Positions 1 through 4,997 of a DNA stretch of 5,903 bases are shown piece after piece. How positions within the stretch are numbered: position 1 is the first letter of the stretch; the number at the start of each line of letters is the position of its first letter. Source of the DNA: Deltaproteobacteria bacterium. Its GTDB lineage: Bacteria > Desulfobacterota > Binatia > UBA9968. Below the pieces are notes generated by a model. That model made no database searches and was not told the DNA's origin. It saw only the letters and a program-made list of their open reading frames with translations. Made by a program: the position numbers and the translations under genes. The stretch is from assembly GCA_020027655.1 (NCBI GenBank), contig JAHKKJ010000257.1, positions 1 to 5,903 on the forward strand. The letters run 5' to 3'.

Positions 1-105
1 ACGGGGACCCCCGCCGGCGTGAGCAAGCTCAACGATAGCGATCACCTTAAGGGAACGATTGAGAAAATTGGCTCGATGGAATTGTGCGTTAGGGCGGAAA
101 CTTAG
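1..105 (+). CDS. Possible 3' end of an unidentified gene (partial)
   Basis: Frame 1 is open from the window edge to a TAG at 103-105, giving 34 residues with the C-terminal stretch KGTIEKIGSMELCVRAET. The other two rightward frames are closed within 36 bases. The opposite strand is also open here, so strand is not certain. I do not recognise the family. If real, the gene is convergent with the siroheme enzyme, and the palindromic element at 111-330 lies between the two. The stop codon falls inside the direct repeat TTAGGACGC (102-110) that borders that element, so the present C-terminus could have been shaped by the insertion. Confidence 0.3.
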   Translation, partial: TGTPAGVSKLNDSDHLKGTIEKIGSMELCVRAET

Positions 106-110
106 GACGC

Positions 111-330
111 ATTATTCACGGGGCAAAACAACCGAGGAGTAAGCCTCTCCGGTCGCGGGCAATGAGCTCGTCCTCGCTGGCGCTCGGAATTGCAAATTGA
201 ATATTGCAGATCTCAAACTTCCATTTGTAATCTGCGATTTGCCATCTGCAATCCCGGAGGGTGCCCGCTCGCTTCGAGGCTCACTCTCGGTCTACACTCT
301 GTCATGCTTTTCCCTCGTACGGTGAATAAT
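111..330. repeat. MITE-like imperfect palindromic element with 9-bp terminal inverted repeats
   Basis: The ends are exact inverted repeats: ATTATTCAC at 111-119 and GTGAATAAT at 322-330. Inside, further blocks pair in nested order: ACCGAGGAGTAAGCCTC (131-147) matches the reverse complement of 276-291 with one gap and one mismatch, GCGGGCA (155-161) matches 262-268, and ATTGCAGAT (203-211) matches 244-252. The centre lies near 215-230. The core is AT-rich and repetitive, unlike the flanks. No ORF of note lies inside. A 9-bp direct repeat TTAGGACGC occurs at 102-110 and 347-355, abutting the left end but 16 bases beyond the right inverted repeat. This architecture fits a non-autonomous mobile element or a large palindromic intergenic repeat between convergent genes. 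It could also fold in RNA and act as a terminator or processing site. Confidence 0.6.
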
Positions 331-332
331 CC

Positions 333-353
333 GGGTTAGGACAGGGTTAGGAC
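333..353. repeat. Tandem 10-bp duplication overlapping a stop codon
   Basis: GGGTTAGGAC occurs at 333-342 and again at 344-353, separated by one A. The second copy contains the TAA stop codon (complement of 347-349) of the leftward siroheme enzyme gene. The last part of the second copy also belongs to the TTAGGACGC repeat shared with 102-110. Confidence 0.6.
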
Positions 354-958
354 GCTGCTTCGTTAGGTAGAGATCTCCCGGATTTCGCGCTGGAGCACGG
401 GTTCTGCATAACCGAGCGCTCGGCCTCCACGATATCAAGTAGATCTCCATATTCGGGGCCGATGAGACGCTCCAATTTTTTCTTCATGAGCTGGGCAAAG
501 CCGCGGCTTCTACCATTCGTTGAAATGGCAATAGTGAGATCTCCGCGTTGAACAATCGGCGGACTCATAAAATTGCCGAGCGACCTCCCGTCCGCCACGC
601 TCAACAATATGTGTTCAGACTCCGCATCACGAGCTATTTGCTCATCGACAGCGGAGAGTCCAGTGGCTGCGTAGGCCAGGTAAAAGCCTCTGAGATCACC
701 CCTGGCATATGGCCTGCTGACCAACTGCAAATGGTCGGCTGCAGCAAGCCTTTCGATAACCTCTGTAACCTGTGGGCTAATGACCGTGAGCCTAGCGTCG
801 GCTCTGAGGAGTGCCTCAACCTTTTTTGTGGCCGCTATCCCGCCGCCCACCACTACGCAAGGACGGTCCCGAAGCTGCAAAAGAATCGGCAGGTAACTCA
901 ACTTCTTATACTCCGGGGATGATTTAGATCCTCGCGTCCGCGAGCCAAAAGGAATCAT
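347..958 (-). CDS. Precorrin-2 dehydrogenase / sirohydrochlorin ferrochelatase (Met8/CysG-N type)
   Basis: The family oxidises precorrin-2 to sirohydrochlorin with NAD+ and then inserts Fe2+ to make siroheme, the cofactor of sulfite and nitrite reductases. It is cytoplasmic. The protein shows an N-terminal Rossmann fold with VVVGGGIAATKKVEALL (residues 35-51) and then SVADGRSLGNF, whose Asp123 aligns with the catalytic Asp of CysG (VVDAPKAASF, from memory). The dimerisation part follows, with LTIAISTNGRSRGFAQLMKKKLE at about 141-163 and the family hallmark AIST.G.S. There is no methyltransferase domain, so it is the short stand-alone form; about 200 aa is normal. Two starts are plausible. ATG at 958 has GGGAG (964-968) but overlaps the Rieske gene by 35 bases. 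TTG at 901 has GGAG (911-914), sits 22 bases after the Rieske stop, and begins just before the conserved YLPILLQL. The gene is co-directional with, and probably co-transcribed after, the Rieske gene. Confidence 0.9.
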   Translation of the reverse strand: MIPFGSRTRGSKSSPEYKKLSYLPILLQLRDRPCVVVGGGIAATKKVEALLRADARLTVISPQVTEVIERLAAADHLQLVSRPYARGDLRGFYLAYAATGLSAVDEQIARDAESEHILLSVADGRSLGNFMSPPIVQRGDLTIAISTNGRSRGFAQLMKKKLERLIGPEYGDLLDIVEAERSVMQNPCSSAKSGRSLPNEAAS

Positions 959-1310
959 TTAAGCTCCCGCGCTGGATAACCGGCAAGAGTTTCCGCTTAA
1001 TCTCGTTCCGATCAATCTTGATAACTTCTCCATGAATGTGGACGGCGTAGGTAGTAAGCGGCTTTGTCGTTGAGTCCAAACATTCACCGGTTGGGAGATA
1101 GTAGGTGCAGTTGTCAGCGGAGCACCTGATCGTGGTTCCTATGAGTGTACCCTCAGAGAGTGACCCACCGTCGCTGGTGCAGAATTCGTCGGTAGCGTAA
1201 AAGGCTCCCCCGACATTGAATATGACGATGCTTTGATATCCGAAGTGAATCAGTCTTGCTCGGCCCGGGTTTATTTCCTTAACGTTTGCTACCTCGATAA
1301 ATCTTTCCAT
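924..1310 (-). CDS. Rieske-fold protein lacking both histidine cluster ligands
   Basis: The 128-residue protein follows the Rieske/NirD fold: strands around IVIFNVGGAFYATDEF, then FCTSDGGSLSEG and IRCSADNCTYYLPTGECL, then VHIHGEVIKI. In a cluster-binding Rieske protein these two loops read CTH-x-G-x-x-L and CPxHG. Here the first His is Ser46 and the second is Asp66, while Cys44 and Cys63 remain. Extra cysteines lie at 68 and 77. A 30-residue C-terminal tail follows the domain. Known members such as E. coli NirD keep the fold without a cluster, so this may be a structural or docking subunit, or it may use another ligand set. The ATG at 1310 has an AAAGGAG ribosome binding site 8 bases upstream. 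Linkage to the siroheme gene suggests a role near a siroheme enzyme, perhaps a nitrite or sulfite reductase; that is inference. Confidence 0.75.
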   Translation of the reverse strand: MERFIEVANVKEINPGRARLIHFGYQSIVIFNVGGAFYATDEFCTSDGGSLSEGTLIGTTIRCSADNCTYYLPTGECLDSTTKPLTTYAVHIHGEVIKIDRNEIKRKLLPVIQRGSLNDSFWLADARI

Positions 1311-1693
1311 TGTCGCGTCTCCTTTTTCGCCGGGTCAAATTCTGTAAGCATAGGCGATGAGGATTCCCCGGCACATGGAACTAAGCGGCGCGCGCTTCCG
1401 CATTGGCTCCGGCACTGTGTAACCTGCCCCCACGCGGAGGCATGCGAGGAGCGCGGTCGCACAGACGGAAGCACGCGCCAGAGTCGGCTATCCCACGCTT
1501 CACCGACTATCGATTTCTTGGCTTATCACCGTACTCGTTCCGACCCCCTCCCTGAAATTAAAAAAGCGCTACCAATTCGTTGATGGGAGCGCCTTTGCTC
1601 TGTTTCCTTCTCGGATCGCGTCATTGAGTCCGGGACAGTAAATTAAAACTATCTCAATTAGCAGCTCCTTGAATTCTAAAAATTGGAACAGCA
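1311..1693. other. Non-coding leader/intergenic stretch upstream of the Rieske-siroheme operon
   Basis: No frame on either strand gives a protein I recognise or a convincing ribosome binding site. Visible structure includes the ribosome binding site of the Rieske gene (near 1319-1325), a 6-bp inverted repeat AGTCGG/CCGACT (1482-1487 and 1503-1508), and the leftward terminator-like hairpin at 1558-1593. If transcription of the operon begins to the right of 1600, this is a 250-nt structured leader. No known riboswitch consensus was recognised. Confidence 0.5.
1558..1593 (-). terminator. Intrinsic terminator-like hairpin, leftward, with T-tract
   Basis: Read on the minus strand, GCGCTCCC (1592-1585) pairs with GGTAGCGC (1573-1566) with one mismatch, around a loop of about 11 bases, and is followed directly by TTTTTT (1565-1560). 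Stem, GC content and T-run are those of a rho-independent terminator. No protein gene lies to its right on this strand for at least several hundred bases. It therefore ends an unseen leftward transcript or sits in the leader of the Rieske-siroheme operon. Confidence 0.55.
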
Positions 1694-1795
1694 ATGGTCA
1701 TGCCAAAGACCTTAAAGGAAAAAGTCCGTGAAAGTCTATTTCTTTTCGCTATAGCCTTGTTGGGATGCCGCATGCTTACTCACCCTTCTGCCTAA
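1694..1795 (+). CDS. Candidate very small lipoprotein ORF
   Basis: A 33-codon ORF starts at ATG 1694 and ends with TAA at 1793-1795. Its N-terminus resembles a lipoprotein signal: a basic start (MPKTLKEKVRES), a hydrophobic run LFLFAIALLG, and then Cys25 in the lipobox-like sequence ALLGC. Only eight residues follow the Cys, which is very short even for entericidin-like or lysis lipoproteins. Upstream there is only a weak GGAA (1685-1688) six bases before the ATG. It may be a real micro-lipoprotein, a decayed remnant or chance. It lies 170 bases upstream of the aminotransferase, co-directional. Confidence 0.3.
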   Translation: MVMPKTLKEKVRESLFLFAIALLGCRMLTHPSA

Positions 1796-1950
1796 ACAAA
1801 GGGCACCCGGTTCCAAATCGATAGGAATGATCAGGAACTTGTTTGCTAGTGGCGCTGTCTAAGGGTAGAACGACTGGAAGTATTCCTAAGGCTGCACCAA
1901 GACAAGCTCGATGACGGGTGCATCACGCGTTCTACTGAAAGGCCAAATTG

Positions 1951-1956
1951 AAAGGA
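1951..1956 (+). promoter_or_regulatory. Ribosome binding site deciding the aminotransferase start
   Basis: AAAGGA lies nine bases before ATG 1966. An in-frame TTG at 1948 would lie upstream of this site and has no purine-rich sequence of its own, so the ATG is the preferred start. Confidence 0.6.
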
Positions 1957-1965
1957 AAGAGTCAG

Positions 1966-3075
1966 ATGGAAATAGCACCGAAGATCAATCCGCCCTTGCG
2001 CACGCTGCTCGGACCGGGCCCAAGTCCGGTGAATCCGCGTGTCCTGCAGAATTTATCTCTGCCAGTAATCGGCCATCTCGATCCGGCGTTTCTCAAGATC
2101 ATGGACGAGAGCATGGCGATGCTGCGCGAGCTGTTTCAGACCAAAAACCGGCTTGCCTTGCCCATGTCCGGCACCGGCACCGCGGGCATGGAGACCTGTT
2201 TCGTCAATCTCCTTGAGCCCGGCGATCCGGTGCTTATCGGGGTAAACGGAGTGTTCGGCACACGGATGGTGGACGTTGCCCAACGCTGCGGCGCCCAGGT
2301 GGATACCGTTGAAGCAGAGTGGGGGACGGCGCTCGATCCGGCGCAATTTCGCGTAGCGTTTGGGAAAAAGAGCTTCAAGGTCGTTGCGGTGGTTCACGCA
2401 GAGACTTCGACCGGCGTGCTCCAGCCGCTGGACGAAATAGCACGGCTGGTTCATGAGCACGACGGTTTGTTGCTCGTCGATACTGTGACATCGCTGGGCG
2501 GGGCGCCGGTTAAGGTGGACGAGTTGGGTATCGATGCGTGTTACAGCTGTACGCAGAAGTGCCTGGGTTGCCCGCCGGGGCTTTCCCCGGTGACGTTCAG
2601 CGAGCGGGCCATCGAGGCGGTGCGAAAACGTAAGACCAAAGTTCAGAGCTGGTATCTCGATTTATCAATGATTGAAAAATATTGGGGCAGCGAACGTGTC
2701 TACCATCACACCGCGCCCATTTCGATGAACTATGCTTTGCATGAAGCCCTGCGGGTAGTGCTTGAGGAAGGTTTAGAAGCCAGTTGGCGGCGCCACCGTC
2801 AAGTGCACGAGGTCCTTATTCGCGAGATGCGTAAGCTGGAGATCGAGCCCGCTGTGACGGAATCGATCCGGGCGCCCATGATCAACGCTATTCGTATTCC
2901 CGAGGGCGCGGACGACGCAAAGGTGCGGCAACGTTTGTACGATGATTTCAATATCGAGATCGGCGCCGGCCTTGGTCCACTCAAGGGCAAAATCTGGCGT
3001 GTCGGCTTGATGGGACACGGTGCCCGGGTGGAAAATGTCGAGTTGCTGGCGAATGCCCTGAAAAGATTAATGTGA
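1966..3075 (+). CDS. Alanine/serine-glyoxylate aminotransferase family protein (PLP, class V)
   Basis: This is a complete 369-residue protein, the usual length for AGT/SGAT-type aminotransferases. The family moves an amino group from alanine or serine to glyoxylate, giving glycine plus pyruvate or hydroxypyruvate; substrate choice cannot be read from sequence. Seen in order: LLGPGPSPVNP near the N-terminus (14-24), the PLP-phosphate loop MSGTGTAGME (67-76), HAETSTGV (144-151), VDTVTSLGG with Asp172 for the pyridine nitrogen, and TQKCLGCPPGL with Lys198 as the Schiff-base lysine. RVGLMGHGA near the C-terminus carries the substrate-carboxylate Arg. Four cysteines (192, 195, 199, 202) flank the lysine. 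ATG 1966 is chosen for its ribosome binding site. The gene stands alone: no co-directional neighbour lies close, and the downstream gene is convergent. A phosphonate-type transaminase is less likely given the IGHLDPAF start region. Confidence 0.92.
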   Translation: MEIAPKINPPLRTLLGPGPSPVNPRVLQNLSLPVIGHLDPAFLKIMDESMAMLRELFQTKNRLALPMSGTGTAGMETCFVNLLEPGDPVLIGVNGVFGTRMVDVAQRCGAQVDTVEAEWGTALDPAQFRVAFGKKSFKVVAVVHAETSTGVLQPLDEIARLVHEHDGLLLVDTVTSLGGAPVKVDELGIDACYSCTQKCLGCPPGLSPVTFSERAIEAVRKRKTKVQSWYLDLSMIEKYWGSERVYHHTAPISMNYALHEALRVVLEEGLEASWRRHRQVHEVLIREMRKLEIEPAVTESIRAPMINAIRIPEGADDAKVRQRLYDDFNIEIGAGLGPLKGKIWRVGLMGHGARVENVELLANALKRLM

Positions 3076-3152
3076 CTCACGTCCAAGGAAGAGATTGATT
3101 CTCACGGGATGCTTCTTCGTACAGGTCGAGGGTTTGAATCTTGTATTTCACT

Positions 3153-3180
3153 GTAGGGGCGACCGGCCGGTCGCCCCTAC
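3153..3180. repeat. Perfect 28-bp palindrome between convergent genes
   Basis: The half-site GTAGGGGCGACCGG (3153-3166) is followed at once by its exact reverse complement (3167-3180), with no spacer and no mismatch. The match stops at both ends (T at 3152 and T at 3181). Palindromes starting GTAGGGGCG are, from general knowledge, dispersed repeats in many environmental bacterial genomes. There is no T-run on either side, so it is not a classical terminator, though it may stall or protect the 3' ends of both convergent transcripts. It contains the stop codon of the leftward gene. Confidence 0.85.
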
Positions 3181-4157
3181 TGCGATGAGAGGACTTTGCT
3201 TTTCTGAGTCAATTCGACGGGTGTGACAAACTCCTTGCGAATGAAGCCAGCCAGACTGGCATCATCCGCCCGCACTTCAACCCAGTCGCCGCGCGCTGAA
3301 ATAACCGTGACTTTAGTCCCCGGCGGGAATTTGCCGAGCGCGGGAGACTCAAAGTTCGGCTCCTGGCGAACTGCGGTTGGATGCTTGATTTGATACATCC
3401 GAGTTGGCGATTTTAATTCCGGCTTTTGCTCGGCCTTAGTTTTATTGGACAGCGGCGCGGTTTTAGCAACTGGTTCGCTCCGCTTTAAGCCCTCCGGGGC
3501 TTGGTTTTGTTGAATCGCCTGCGCATTCATTTTGGCAATGGCGGATTTCTCGCTGAATTGGCCGAGGGTTTTTTCCCACTGCACGATCGTGGTGATGTCC
3601 ATTCCTTCGCGAACGAACAAGATTGGGCAATTGATCGTTGTGCTGTCTGTTATGATTTCCGGAAACGTCCACTTGGACGCCTCGCCCAGCACCGCATTCT
3701 TAAATTCATTGTCCGCGATGCGCGAGATGAGTTCCTTTACATGAGTAACATCCCCGGAGGGGCTGACGGTTAGTTGGAGCAGCATTCCACCCATGAGGGT
3801 TGGATCTCTCTCACTTTCCTCTCGGTAGAATTCACGTAGGCCCTGCAACTGGCTTTCGAGTCTGGTCGCGATCCTGGACTCTTCAACCTGTCCGCCCTTG
3901 AAAGCCTTGGCATTTAAGCCCAGATCCGGCGCTACGACGACCACATTACCCAGCGCGATGTTCCAGGTGCGATGGGTTGTCTTTTTCTGCCCGTCTGCGG
4001 AAGAGTCCTTTCCCGTCGCTGCGGTTCCATCCTCTGACTTGGACCCCATTTGTGATGCCAATAGGATTAAGCCCGCACCGAAAACACAACTGGCGAGCGC
4101 TATCACGACTCTCCGGCCTCCAGGCCGCCCTCTGTTTTCTAACTTGTTGCCGTTCAT
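3177..4157 (-). CDS. Membrane-anchored AgmX/PglI (TonB-C-like) domain protein with C-terminal SH3 domain
   Basis: The protein has 326 residues from ATG 4157. It has a short basic N-terminus, one hydrophobic segment (about 17-35) and then a low-complexity linker. A TonB-C-like AgmX/PglI domain spans about 96-167: a helix with LREFYREESERDPTL, GGMLLQLTVSPSGDV, then FKNAVLGEASKWTFPEI. Such domains typically sit in the periplasm as part of TonB/TolA-like energy transducers or gliding and adhesion machinery. A Pro/Lys/Gln-rich linker (about 205-252) leads to a bacterial SH3 domain (about 254-314) with AVRQEPN, PPGTKVTVISARGDWVEVR and GFIRKEFV, often a peptidoglycan or protein-binding module. LASC at 21-24 resembles a lipobox, but the hydrophobic stretch continues past the Cys, favouring a membrane anchor. 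An upstream TTG (4199) is rejected because ATG 4157 has GGGGGAGG six bases ahead. No ExbB/ExbD genes are adjacent. The stop codon lies inside the 28-bp palindrome. Confidence 0.8.
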   Translation of the reverse strand: MNGNKLENRGRPGGRRVVIALASCVFGAGLILLASQMGSKSEDGTAATGKDSSADGQKKTTHRTWNIALGNVVVVAPDLGLNAKAFKGGQVEESRIATRLESQLQGLREFYREESERDPTLMGGMLLQLTVSPSGDVTHVKELISRIADNEFKNAVLGEASKWTFPEIITDSTTINCPILFVREGMDITTIVQWEKTLGQFSEKSAIAKMNAQAIQQNQAPEGLKRSEPVAKTAPLSNKTKAEQKPELKSPTRMYQIKHPTAVRQEPNFESPALGKFPPGTKVTVISARGDWVEVRADDASLAGFIRKEFVTPVELTQKSKVLSSQ

Positions 4158-4163
4158 CAAAAA

Positions 4164-4171
4164 CCTCCCCC
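4164..4171 (-). promoter_or_regulatory. Strong ribosome binding site fixing the AgmX/SH3 protein start
   Basis: On the minus strand GGGGGAGG is followed by six bases and then ATG (4157-4155). This is a near-ideal Shine-Dalgarno and decides the start against the in-frame TTG at 4199. Confidence 0.8.
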
Positions 4172-4201
4172 GATTCGTTGAGGGGCGAAAAATGAGCAAT
4201 T

Positions 4202-4231
4202 TTTATACCGCGCTTACACCAGTGTCTTCAA
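4202..4231 (-). promoter_or_regulatory. Candidate sigma-70-type promoter of the AgmX/SH3 gene
   Basis: On the minus strand TTGAAG (4231-4226) and TATAAA (4207-4202) are separated by 18 bases. They match four of six and five of six consensus positions. Transcription would start near 4195, giving a leader of about 38 bases. A tight inverted repeat TCTCTC-CC-GAGAGA at 4242-4255 lies just upstream of the -35 and could be an operator, though this is only positional. Confidence 0.5.
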
Positions 4232-4527
4232 GAGAAAACGATCTCTCCCGAGAGAAAGCGTTGTCTGTTAGTGGACACACCTGTCTCAAGTTGGCAATCT
4301 TTCTGCGGTCAAAAAAACGATAAATGCAACATCGATTTTATTGCTGGTTAGTAGTCGCCAAGGATTGCCTGTTTCCACGTACAATTTTCGATGCAAGCCT
4401 ACCCTTGACGAACTCCTCTTGCTTAGGGTCGATGCAAATGGAAAATTTTCATTTCCCGCACAGATTTCTCTGACATAGAGGAAGCTACCGCGGAGCCTCA
4501 ACCAAAAAGACAAACCCGATTCTACCA

Positions 4528-4712
4528 CGAAGGAGGACCAGCACGAAGTAAGAAAAATCTAACCGCAAAGAGCCTAGCGCGGCCAAGCCGCAACCAAAAC
4601 TCGGAATATCTCGCGCAAAGGCGCAAAGCATGTCCTGAGCAACGTCGAAGGGGCCGCAAAGAAATTAAACTTCCGAACTTGGCGCTCTTGGCGTCTTGGC
4701 GCGAGCAAATCA
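4528..4712. repeat. Degenerate composite intergenic repeat (CGCAAAG / CACGAAG type)
   Basis: The core has inverted ends CTCGCGC (4610-4616) and GCGCGAG (4699-4705). The left arm CTCGCGCAAAGGCGCAAAG (4610-4628) resembles the reverse complement of the right arm (CTTGGCGTCTTGGCGCGAG at 4687-4705). Between them lies CCTGAGCAACGTCGAAGG (4634-4651), which resembles a second widespread repeat, CCTTCGAC...GCTCAGG. To the left, ACCACGAAGGAGG and CACGAAG (about 4526-4546) resemble the CACGAAGGA repeat family. These look like old dispersed repeats nested into each other, now diverged. The family assignment is from memory of environmental genomes, not a search. Confidence 0.55.
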
Positions 4713-4818
4713 CCGTTTTGAATAGCCACGGGCCACCAGAAAATTTGCGCAAGCTGCGAAAACTTTTGAGCATAGCAGTGTGACTTGCCGTCTTTAGAAA
4801 TAGCAGCGAAATTCTCGC

Positions 4819-4839
4819 AGCGCAGATGTCTGCGCTTTT
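4819..4839 (+). terminator. Hairpin with short T-run (weak terminator candidate)
   Basis: AGCGCAG (4819-4825) pairs perfectly with CTGCGCT (4830-4836) around a four-base loop, followed by TTT and then G. The stem is good but the T-run is short. It points rightward, 160 bases before the last gene, with no rightward gene just before it. It may end read-through, belong to a small RNA, or be structural only. Confidence 0.35.
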
Positions 4840-4861
4840 GCTGGATCGCGGGTTATCCCTC

Positions 4862-4890
4862 TTAAACTTTTCCGCTTGATGGTGTATATG
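4862..4890 (+). promoter_or_regulatory. Weak promoter candidate for the last gene
   Basis: TTAAAC (4862-4867) and TATATG (4885-4890) are spaced by 17 bases. They match only three and four of six sigma-70 consensus positions. The spacing and location upstream of the ATG at 4998 are the main support. Confidence 0.22.
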
Positions 4891-4984
4891 CTTCCGATCT
4901 AGGATGGCGTGAGCGAGAGTGGTGGTGTATCGACTGAGACCGGTGCGACGCTCTGCTGACGCGCCAAGAAATTATGGAAAGCAC

Positions 4985-4990
4985 AGGAGG
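4985..4990 (+). promoter_or_regulatory. Ribosome binding site of the TctC-UvrA chimeric ORF
   Basis: A full AGGAGG lies seven bases before ATG 4998, which fixes the start and places a signal peptide at the N-terminus. Confidence 0.85.
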
Positions 4991-4997
4991 CTCCCCA

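Larger units (their letters stand above)
4232..4997. other. Long non-coding stretch between divergent genes
   Basis: About 770 bases without a supportable gene. It holds a tight inverted repeat at 4242-4255, a 9-bp direct repeat TCGATGCAA at 4388-4396 and 4429-4437, the degenerate composite repeat of about 4528-4712, a hairpin at 4819-4839, a weak promoter candidate at 4862-4890 and the ribosome binding site of the last gene. Leftward open frames in 4286-4773 are low-complexity translations of this repeat DNA, rich in Arg, Leu and Ser, with no protein family signature. Confidence 0.6.

Noticed and set aside
548..922. Rightward open frame of 124 codons
   Set aside because: It is antisense to the well-supported siroheme enzyme gene and has no family signature or ribosome binding site.
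1233..1583. Rightward open frame of 116 codons with several CxxC-like cysteines
   Set aside because: The start lies antisense in the Rieske gene, composition is Arg/Ser/His-rich like random GC-rich DNA, and no domain is recognisable.
1801..1840. tRNA T-arm-like string GGTTCCAAATC
   Set aside because: No matching acceptor, D or anticodon stems can be built around it.
1948..1965. Upstream TTG start for the aminotransferase
   Set aside because: The purine-rich ribosome binding site lies between this TTG and ATG 1966, so the ATG is better supported.
3153..3180. Classical intrinsic terminator at the 28-bp palindrome
   Set aside because: There is no T-run on either strand after the stem, so it is called a palindromic repeat instead.
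4286..4528. Leftward 80-codon frame
   Set aside because: No ribosome binding site or recognisable motif, AT-rich non-coding composition, and it runs into the repeat region.
4522..4773. Leftward 83-codon frame
   Set aside because: It is a translation of the degenerate intergenic repeat; similar peptides (RQDAKSAKFG, LRPLRRC) commonly appear when such repeats are mis-called as genes.
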